DNA of 64,000 nucleotides from Owenia fusiformis (lineage: Eukaryota > Annelida > Polychaeta > Sabellida > Oweniidae), in NCBI GenBank assembly GCA_903813345.2, contig CAIIXF020000010.1:19293181-19357180 (forward strand). Direction: 5' to 3'. The translations under genes and the position numbers were made by a program. How positions within the stretch are numbered: position 1 is the first letter of the stretch; each line of letters starts with the position of its first letter. The notes beneath the pieces are model-generated. The model had not been told where the DNA came from. It did not search any database and saw only the letters and a program-made list of their open reading frames with translations. Positions 48,101 to 60,100 of the stretch are shown here, piece after piece.

Positions 48101-51100
48101 ATATTAACATTCATAGCGGAGATTATTATTTTTAAAGGGATTGCTCATAATTTGCCCGTTTTTTCTCTTTATTGAGAAAACATATATGTAATATATAATT
48201 TTTTATATACATAACTATTGACGTATTACATAATAAAATAACATTAGTCATTCTAATTACTTAGACTAATGAAATGTAAACTCTTATGTATTTCTACTTC
48301 TGCTAGACCAGATAAGATTTTATGTGCATATCAGAAGGAGACATAAATTTTTAAACTACATTATCCATCACTGTTTTGTTTTGGACTTAAAGATTGTTTA
48401 TGTTGATGTACTAAGTATTAGAAATTTTTCAAATGTACTATTGAGGTCGGAGAAGTTTAAAAAATCAGATTTTGTTGCGTTGTTCTTCAATTTGATTCTA
48501 TGAATATTAACTTTTTCGATGATGACTCCATTACTAAGATATCACATACTCATCTAGTTTTTTGTTTGGATATCAAAATAATTTTATGTGATAAATAGAT
48601 CCTGTCTAATAGTTCTTATATATCTGTTGTAAATAACAACTTTATAAACACAAAATCCTAGCCATAGAGATTCATCATTAATGCAAAAATTCATTTTTGA
48701 TTTCAGTTTGAAAAGTCGCATCATTTGATGATGAGATTTTTATCTATTTCTAATGACAAGGTTCAGTTTCATATTGTAACTTATATCCGAAATCTATAAA
48801 TTTTACTGTGTGGTCTAGTCTACTGTACTATACAAATGTTATCTTTATTTTGCACTTTCCTTATCTTCTTACCAGCCTACCTGTCCCTGTAATACCCATT
48901 CCCCACAAATCAGTTTTTCACAAAGTAAAGCTTTTTAAAGTGTTCTCTTTACCTATTGTTTTTCTTACATATTCATAGCCTATTAAATACCTTTTGTTGC
49001 TCGGTAACACAAAATGATTCAATAAGGTAATTTCATTAAGATAAAAATCACATCAGGTATTTATCTAAATATATCTTGAATAATGAATTATAATAGAGAT
49101 TTTGTCAATAGCTTAACTTAAAACCTGATGAAATTGATGTTATTTTACATGTATTTTGTTTTTTTGGAAATAGTCATTGAGTTTTTTTTTACTTCATATG
49201 AATTATTTAATTGCTTATGCAATGTCATCACGTTGCAAGAAAAACACTTGTCATTGAAAGAAGCAGTCTCAGTATAGATTCCACAATAGTTAATCTCTCC
49301 AGGATTTTTTCATAATGGTGCCACAGTAGTTTCATATCATTATGGATTTAAAAAATGTATAAGCGTTATATACGAAGAGAATTATCAGGCCTTTAACTGA
49401 ACACTATCTGCGCTTTGTACTTATATTTTGTAATATAGAATGTTTAATGAGAAAATTAAAGAAGAGCTTTGTCTGCAATTTGAGCCTTACCAGAAACAAG
49501 CGCTTACTGTTGTCATGGCAACCATTGACTAATGATAATAGCGATCACAATGATCTAACTTTAGACTTAACATTACAAGTTGTTTTTCAATCCAAGCCTG
49601 TGTTAATGATAAGAAACCACTGCTCAATTTCAATTTAAAGCAACCATTTTTTGAATTATTGGCAGTTTTTAAACTCTTTTAGCTTTTGAGCCTTTAGCAC
49701 TTTGATTTGAGCAAAAAAGTGTAATTTGTTTGTCGATACTGTATAAACTTTTTTGTTTGTTTTTGTGGTCTTTTTAAAAGGATTCTATTTTTTATGTTTC
49801 AAGATTTGAATAATGAATGTTTCTAGTTTTTAACTCTAGAATTAAGTGTTTTAAGATCTGTATCATTGTATCAAAGAGATTCTGGAGAAACATCTCAAAT
49901 CCATGTCTTGTTTTGTTAAAGGGCATAGTTTGCGATATCCTTTATAACTGAATGTCTGTGATTCTCATATAAGAAGCTGACCATTTTTGGTTTTAGTTTT
50001 GAAGAATTACTTATTTGACATGTAATTCTAGCTGCTTATCATTTCAGAACATACACATATACTTCATTAATCTAGTATATTCTATCTTGAAGTATAGTTT
50101 ATAAACAAAGGAGGTGGTACCCATAAGTCATAGCTATTTCAAATTCTGATCATGTGACCTCAGATGGCTAATTAAAATCTGTATAAATTAAGTTATGCAG
50201 CAAACGAATGTTTCATTCTCTGATTTAGATATGAGATAGGACTTGTGTCTCTTCTTTGCCAGAGGACAATTTTTACTTTCATATATCTTCTATAAACAGT
50301 TGTAAATGATATCCATCCCAGGGCTATATCATCTCATATTTAATTAGTTGCTTACTTTATTTCACATGGAATACGTTTTCTAATGTCCGTTGCCAGAGTC
50401 AACTTTCAAGGAGGGAATATGAAAACGGATGTGCTTGAATAAGGGATAGAGTCCAAATGTTCAGATATGGAAAAGCTAAATTTGAAATATGTCTGTATGT
50501 AAAAAAAACTTTCATAACAGTATGATTATGTATGCAAGTGACCACTGAACGGATTTGAGAAGGTGCAATACAGTATTTTACTTGGCCAAAAATGAATTTT
50601 TTGTGAAAGAATTAAACCTTCATCAATCCTCCCACCCACAGAAATGTTGTCAATATAGTACAAGACACCATCCCTTAACAGAATGTAATGGTATATATGT
50701 GTTGTTTCAAAGTAAAACTTTAAGAACAAAACATGGGTATTTCATCTTGTTTTTGCTGAGATGTAAGTACGTCGTTTTTTTCTGTTTATTTTTAATTTTT
50801 TCATGTTTTACTCATAACGTTAACAAAAAGTAAATAATAACGTATACTTTATTGCACCTTGAAACTGTTTATTTTTTATAACACTGATACCGTTAAGTCA
50901 AAGAAAAATATTGATTTTCAGACAATTTATGTGTATAGCTAGGATTATAGATGAGATTGATACTATTGTCTTTATTATTTTTATCTGTTGTTTAATAAAA
51001 TCCTGGTCTTAATCTAGCACAAAGTGTATCTATGATAATTGCTGATGTAATGTTGAATATATTAAACCCTCTTTGATTAAAAAATCATAGATGCCCTTAT

Positions 51101-54100
51101 GTAGGATGATGTAAGTATTTACTTAACTGAAAAAAAAATTATGGAAATATTTTTCTCGATAGAAAGCTAGACATACAAACCTAGACATACAGGATATAGT
51201 TAGTTGAGTTCTAGATGCTGCTATAGAAACACTAATGACGAGAAATGCAAGATTATTATAATTAGCAGAATAATGTTTGAAATAATGTTTTACTAATTTT
51301 CTTTCAATATAATTATTCATAACCCATTGTTATTTGAGTTGGTACTTGACATTTGGTGAGTTGTTGAATGACTTTTTGTTTCACATCTGATGTAAAAATA
51401 CAGAGGGTATATGTCTTCTAAAAGACTTGATGGATTCTGAGATTTTTACCAATATCAAGTGAGATTTTGATCAAATGTGGTAAGGTTTATACATGTGATA
51501 TTAAACATGCAGTAAAACTTATATATTCAAACACCTCATCATAATGCATCATTCTGGAGGACGAGTGTTTTGTTTCTCTTAATTGTTAGATAGTAAGTCA
51601 GCGATTATCTCTCTTTGTAAGTGCTTGATTGACAGGTTATTCATCAGGTTCCACGCTTATCATCTAGCTACATTGCAACATGCTCATTTTGCCATAGATA
51701 TGCTCCGAAAAATTTGTTTTGTGGTGTATCGACTAGGAATCCTTTTAACAAGAACATCATACAATCTTTCTTTTAAGGAAAGCGATGCTTACAACCATTT
51801 TGGGATCAAACAAGGTTGAAAAGTGAGTTTTAATTCAACTGGGATATTCATGTGTTAAACTCTTATGTTTTTCATATTATTGTACCCAGTGATTGTAAAT
51901 TGAAAGCTTTTAGCTGTGTGTTTTTCGTAGTAAATCAGCTGGATATATTTATATAGCAAAAGGGTTCTACAGACAGGGCCAACATATGCCAGGCAGATTT
52001 GTTGTGTTTGCATCTTACAGATCTTTGAATACAGCATTAGCGGCTGTTCTCATTCATAAAACCTTACCTGTCAATCAAGTATGGTCACATGACCTAAATC
52101 ACATATCGCCTGACTAAGTAGAAACCCGTAAGTTTGTAATATAAATTTAAGTCATTTATAAATGAGTTGGTCCTTATGAGAGGTTAGCTGTTAAAAGTGT
52201 TTCTGGTCCCATGTTGGGTTTTGTTCAAGCTACATATGAACTACTGGCATAGGTACTAATGCATAGAGTATAGTATTAAAAAAGTATAGAGCAAATAAAA
52301 CTGACGATTACTGTTCAAAATGGATGTTGTGAAACTTCTCACATTGTATACCAATTTAGGAATTAACGACCATCTTGCAAAATAATGATCCATGAATTCG
52401 TTCATCTTATTTTGTTGACATTAACATTTCACTACCATGCAGCTAACTCATGGGATAAAAACATATTTAGGTAAGTAAGTTGTTAAAATTGGAAAACCAT
52501 CTTGTTCTATCTGTTACATTCATATACAGTACTTTTTTTTATTAAACATAGAAGACTGAATAGTAAGGAATTGTAAGATAGCAATTCAAAAGTTTCAGCT
52601 CAATTTGCAATGTTTCTGTTTCTATTTACCTTTTTGTGAGTTGAATTAAAATTCTATTTTCATCTTTTGAGCGAATGTCCATGAGCTAATAAAAGGCTAT
52701 TTCAACTTTACTGGTTATATATAAGGTACTGATTTTCCTTTAAACAATAATATAAAATTCATGAATTTGGGTATTGATTTATGAATAAGAATAAATTTTG
52801 AATGATTTTTGTAATAATCTCTATGATGGATTTTTTTTTTTTTCTCAACCTTTCTTATTAGATGAAAGTTATAGTTCATTCACGTCATTAATGTGAGTTC
52901 AGGACTCTACAAGTGTTTAAGCTTGTATCCGTTATTTCACTCCGAGCGAGTCTCTTGGTGGTTCAAATAAATAGCATTTACCCAAATCATGTCACTGCTA
53001 GGAGGAAATATTTTCCAGTAAGTATAAGCTAAAAGGCTTTGTTTATGAAATAATACAGAATGTGTCTCTTAAATCTTGAAATTAATTTTGAAATTTTAAT
53101 TAATCCTCTTTTGTAATAAATCACCCGCATTATTCCATATACCTGTTGCAAGATGAATTAGATTAAAATATTAATTATTACATGAAAATTCTACTGGTTC
53201 AGTTTGATAGAGGTGAATAGTTATATTGGTTAATGTATTTAATTTTGCTTTAGTTTAGTAAAAGGCAGCCGGTATTTTGAATTTGTGATCCTCGATTATC
53301 TCAAGAAACATTCCCTTGAATTGGAATATGTCAGAAAATAGTTCTTAATTAAAAATAATTTGTCATGATTGAGATGGTAGAAGTCAAATTATTATTCAAT
53401 ATAGGTCACCAAAATCTATATTAGAATCTTCGTTTACAACGAAAAATATAAATATAAAAAAAATATATAATTGCTTTGCTTCATAGTATATTTATAGATC
53501 ACATTTAATGACATTTATGCATATAAAAAAGTCTTCTCAAAAACATAATCCCAAATTATAAAGTTATTTTTCGATAGTTCATTGTCTTGGTAGAATAAAT
53601 GATTTTTCGTGTTTTTCATCAATTTCAGTTCATGTCAAACGCTGACGGGGCCTCCCTTGGGTACATAAATGCCAAACGAACAGAATTGTCATTATATTAT
53701 TAATTTACTCTGTGGGCTCATTCTGGTAATAAAGGAGTAGAGTATAGGATAAAATATTCTGATGCGTCGTTATGGTTGACATCTGGGATGCAGTTTTCAT
53801 GTTAAGTCGACAACACAGCTATAATCCAGTATAATATGTCATAAATGCATTTGTCACCCATTCTAATATATCTTCTTCATATTCACTTGTCATGACGTGT
53901 CATTCCAAAAGTGTCACAGCCTAGTAGCAAGTGGAAATTGTGATCATATGGTCAATGAATATGATTTATATCCAGTATCCAGAATAAAGCATTGTTGTAG
54001 GTTAGCAATGGGGGGAAGGGTAGCGAGGTAAGAATAGGGTACCCAAATACAAAATTATATGGCAGAAATAGGGAACCCATACTCAAATATAAATTATATT

Positions 54101-57100
54101 GCAGAAATATGGTACCTAAATACCAAATTATATGGTATAAATAGGGAACCCATAGTCAAATATAATTATATTGCAGAAATATGGTACCTAAATACAAAAT
54201 TAGATGGAAGAAATTGGGAACCCATACCCAAATACAAAATTATATGCCAGAAATAGGGTACTCAAATACAAAATTATGTGGCAGAAATAGGGAACCCATA
54301 CTCAAATATAATTATATGCCAGAAATATGGTACCTAAATACAAAATTAGATGGAAGAAATTGGGAACCCATACCCAAATACAAAATTATATGCCAGAAAT
54401 AGGGTACTCAAATACAAAATTATGTGGCAGAAATAGGGAACCCATACTCAAATATAATTATATTGCAGAAATATGGTACCTAAATACAAAATTATATGGC
54501 AGAAATAGGGTACCTAAATAGGGTACCCAAATATAAAATTATATAGAGTTTACCCTGATTCCCCATCAGCCAGTCATTCTGCACTCTGGGATAGACAGAT
54601 GATTTCAGTTTTGATGATGATAAGATCAGCAGGTTAAGTCAATGGGTTATCACTGTATATATAAACTACAAAAGGCAGAAGATTGTTTTCCTCCAAGAAG
54701 CTGTCTATAGGGAGTTGAGTTACAATCTGGATGTTGTTTTAAACACTAATCAGACTTGACAAGTGACAGAAATCATGAATGAAAGACGTCCCAGTGAATC
54801 GCAGTATATACTCTTGTGTCTGCTGATAGAATGCTATCTTAAAATTGGGGCAAGGGAGATCATCTCCCAGAATGCACAAGCTGTTTTGAGTCTTAAGTTT
54901 AAGTTATTGTTAATGAAGAAACTAAATTAATCATAACTTAAATAGAGAACTGATTGTTACCAAAGGAAACTAATCATTGAACTACATAAACTGTTCTGGC
55001 TATTTTATTTGAAAATGATACAGAATATCATTGGACAATCTGGCGGAATATAATTTATACCTGTTGCATCTTGGGGTTATGTATCATGTGACGGGTGTTC
55101 CCTGTTTCAAGATGAGGGAGTAGTTGCCTTCTGTTATTAATCGACTTTGCATTACTAAAACGATTTTTTCTATTAAGGTTTTGTTAATATATGAACACTT
55201 TATATTTTATGTAATGTTTTACCTGACCCTGGCATATTGTACATACATGTACTCTAATTTATTGATGAGATGACATCAGTGGTAGCTGGCACCTTTTTTC
55301 CTAAATACTCATTATTCAATACTCTTCACATATTAGACAATGTAGACATATGCAGCATTTTATTTAGAATAACTTTCTCGTTATCTATCAATAGTAAGCC
55401 CTCCCTTTCTGTTTATGGCATTAAGGTAAAGCAATTGTCTTTACACATAAGTACAAGCCGTAGCCAACTCCACCCCCCCCCCAGCCAAAATTTCTGCGGT
55501 TTTTCACCATTCTGAGCACTTTTGGCTATGGGCCTGAAGTATATTCTCATAGCCATTGAGCGGGACCATAGTTGTCTATTAGCACTGTTTATCTATATGG
55601 TAGGGTTATGTTTAGAATTGTTGTAGGCGTATTAAGGAGTTGATCAGATGAGCTGATGTAAACATTGAACCAAGCTGTACCAATATTTCTCTTCTCACAC
55701 ATTGAGAATAGTGGTAAATCGTTCAATTTTTAACACATTTATGCTGGCTTATTTATTAATTAATAGTCGAAGTGAACCTGATGAACATGAATACTAATTT
55801 TGCTCACATGGTAATTAATGAAAAAAACATTATGCAGTTTAATCAGTTAAGGTGATATATGAAAAAGATAAAAAAGATATTAACAAAATAAGAACATAAC
55901 ACTTTGTTATTGCCCCATACATGGATTATCAACTCGTCAAATCAATTTTTCAATGTTTTATTGTTTATAGTTTATTAAAAATGTTGTTTTTAGTGTGACA
56001 TATTATTAATGCCTTTTTATATCTGAGTTATTATTCATATATATTACTTTTATAGTTGAGTTTGACACCATCTTGTATGTTTCACATAATTGTTAACTGG
56101 GTGGTAAAAACATGTTTTGTTCACTAAAAAGTGAAAGAACAAACTTTTTAGTTTACCTTTTTTTATTTAAAAAATAATTAGCACTTTCAAAACTAAATGC
56201 GATAACAAAGAAATGTTGGTGGTCCATGCATTAAATGAAATGAGTTACATACATATAAACAACCCATTCAAGGTTGAAAGTTTATATGAATGACGTCAGT
56301 TTATATGAGTGACATCAGTTTTTATGAGTGACATCACTTTATATATATATATAACTTTTTATTGACATATAGTATCATAACATGATTACATTAGTCAGAA
56401 CTATGGTAGACTACATATCTAAACTACAAAACACCAACTAAACTAAAAATACAAAAAATATATAAAAATATATAAGGTAACAATAATAGTGTGGTGCACA
56501 CACAATGCATTATGACCATGCTAAATTCTTAAATGAATGGTAAATGAATTTGCCAATATGTCTTTGCAAGGTTACATTTTTACTAGAAATAAGATTGACA
56601 AATAAGTTTTCACTTTGTAAATCAAAGTTAGGTAAAATTTCACGGGCTTTTGTATATAATATTTGCCTATTCTCATCATTTTTTGTACAAGCTAAAAAGA
56701 AATGACATTCATCCTCTACATCTTTACAAATATTACATACTCTTTCCTCTAAAGGTTTTGGTTTTGGCTTTGTATGTCTTCCAGTCTCAATTGCTAACTG
56801 ATGAGAACTCATTACATGGATGATATCTCATTCAAACAAAGCAATCTTTAAAACGTATATCCAAGATTTTGACTGAATAGAGAATATTAGAAAATAGTTC
56901 ATGTTAATATACCAATGGGAAGTATTAATTATTTAGATCAACAAAATGTTCGTATTTTTGATGATTTGTGTGTATATAAGGTATATTTGGAGGTTGTTCT
57001 GTGGCAGGAACTCTACTACTACCTCTCCACAAACCACAGATTATAAACAAACGTTTTATATTAGATGGATTTTTATTACCTTCATTTCTTTGAAATATAT

Positions 57101-60100
57101 TTCAATATAATAATATAAAATAAAAGATATATTTCTCGGAAAATGTTGAAACGAAAATATATCATTTTATGATATTTCTGTTTTTAGACATCGGATAAGT
57201 TACAATTTTCAGTTTCTCTTATATGGTAGTTTGATTAGGATCAACAGAGCCTATAGACTGTGTTATAAGATGAATTCTTTGTTTTCTGTTGGTTAGGTCT
57301 GTCAGTATGTGATGTCATAGGTTCGCCAATAGTGGTACGTTCTAGTAACCACAATCTTCCTTTTCTTACGTTGAACCCCACCAGACAGACGTTTTCATTT
57401 AGACCACATATCAAAATATTTCACTTGACCTAATAGATAGAGATGCAGTTTTTTATATTACAGTACAATATCCTTATTTATAGGGATTAGTTGACTCTTT
57501 ACAGTTAGAACGCATTTTCTCAATCTATTTCGTTTTGTTTGGAACGCTTTAACCAAATGGAGGTCACAACAAATCTTCAACTACTTCCTTATTAGGGTTT
57601 CTTAAAACTCACAAAAGGCTCATAATATCTTTATGTTTATCCAACTTTGTTATTGCATTTTGTGTATTCTCCATCTTCATTCATAGATTGTTTGTATAAT
57701 GTCAAAATTCAATGCTTTCATTCATAACTCAAGTTTATGAGTTATATAGCTAGCATGTTTTTTATATTTGCTTATAGCACAAGCCATTCAACTTTGTATA
57801 AAGGTCTATGTCTATATTTAGCTTGTTGAGGGAATATCTCAAAATATCAACTGTTGTTAATGTATACAGATTCAAAAATAGACTCCATTTTGACAACCAA
57901 GCATTATGTATATGTTACAAAATGACAAGCTCATATTTCTGCATTTTGTAAATATGTTTTAAATCAATGACATGTAAATAATTGTTTTATTTTTAAGATA
58001 GTCCCTACCACAAACCAGGTTTTCTCTATTAGGCCACTTGAAATTTGATCTTTGTTTAGTATATAGTGACTCTCGCCTGGTGATTTCATTCATAAAACTA
58101 CAAGATTTTAGGCTGTTTAAGCGTCATTCATAAAATGTGTTTGTGAGTGGGTCATAGGTTAACTTGTGGTTTTAGAGCCTCATTCATAAAATCACATAAC
58201 CATCGTATTCGACTTATGATGTTAGCTGCCAAGTTAAACTTCAACCTCCTGGTGGACATGTGAGCTCATGCCAAGAATAAGAAATGATTTCGTTTTATAC
58301 CATGTACTCATATGTTTGAACAATATAATTTTCCTTTCATTAAGTACAGTATATTATAAAAAAGTGAAAGCTTATAATATATAAATAAAGGGCCATTGAA
58401 TTGCAGTTATTTGATTGCTATTCACATTATCTTTTATTCATGACTCTTAGTCTTAATATGTTATTATTTATAGGAATTGATTTTAATTTTAATTACTCTG
58501 GTATCGTGATATGATCGATATTACCGCTGGCAGTGATGTATTTCATATTCATGCATATTTCATAATGTATACCATCATCTGAGTCTAGTCTTTACAATGT
58601 AAATAACATTCATTCATGAGTTCTGATTCAACTCATCTAAAAAGATTTTTCATTCATAAAATACTACACATTTACATAAATGTGTATATAGGGGTTATTA
58701 AAACATCAATGTAATATTCATAGACTATTTACTGATGCTATTTTCAAACCCTTGTGGATTTTAATTATTTTTAGGATATTGGCAGTCAATATTTATCAGC
58801 CTTTTTAAAAAAATCGGATGACAAATCACTTGTTTTGCACATGTTTTCTATTGTAACAAAACATGGCACCCTCATTAGTCATATACATAAGCGTATATGC
58901 CAAAAGGCTATACCAAAGTGTATGAACAAGAAACAGAGAGAAAAGAAAATTCTAAGAGACTGCCAGTCATAAGTAAAACAAACCCCAGTGTTATAAGTGC
59001 TCTATTAGAGTTCTAACATTTACTTATTTAACAATGTACATTTTCATTTTCAAATCTATGATTTATTTGTGCCATGTTAAAGTGAATCAGAAATGGTGAA
59101 CATAAATGACCTAGAAGGTTTTTTATGAATGAAGTATAGCGAGATGAATAGGTCTATTTTTTATGCCTCTGATATCTTGACTTTTGACTGGCAGTTTGAA
59201 GAGGAGCCCATATTCTGAAGAGCTTGATACGTAAGAAGTAGAGAAGGTCTTTGATTTCAAACAAACTTTTTAACTCTTCCTGACTTTTTCAAGTGTAAAA
59301 TTGAATGGATCTCCCAGCACCTTATCATGCATTGCAAAAACCACCGCTTTATCAAACTACTGTAGTTAGCGTTATCAAACAAACTACTGTTGCCACGAGT
59401 CCATGTTCCTGCAATATAAAAAAAATATTTTCTTGAAGCAATGAGATTTCTACTTGACAATGGTGATATTTCATTTTTGGCTCACATTCTATAGTTAGCC
59501 TATTGAATCACCCACTCGTTCATCATCATCATCCATCGACCAACAATGAATTTTTAAAATTTGGCTAATATATTGTAGTGAACCTCTTGCATGGCATACT
59601 CATCCATCTCTTTGTCCATCCATCTGTCAACAATAATTTATAAGTTTAGTCTTTTCATGCTTCAAATGAATCCTTTATTTCTTTCTCTGGGATCTTCTCT
59701 ATTGCACAGTCATCCAAAAGGAGCAAACCCCAAATGTGTTATAATTGATATAATATGTAATGTATGCTGACTAGAATCTAATGGCAATTTGACAATTGGT
59801 GGCTCAAATCAATCTTGGAAAGAAGATCTAAAAACTTATTTGATTCTTTTATGTTTGCTTATTTGACAATTAAAAAATGTGACAGGATTTCCTGTGCCCA
59901 AATACGGTTTTAATATCTCAGCACTTTCTGTGTTTCGCAGTCTGAGGTCTATTAGCACCTTAGAGTAAAATCTCTATGGGTGATAATGATAAAACTATAA
60001 CTGCTCCCTACGTATACTACTTAGTTCAAATCATAATCATCGAATTGATCACAGTGCTTATACATGCGTAAGTAAGACAATACGTTCAACTGTACGTACA

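Noticed and set aside
54059-54521. Three overlapping 64-73 residue frames
   Set aside because: They are periodic translations of the minisatellite; unit changes do not respect codons and no gene signals surround them.
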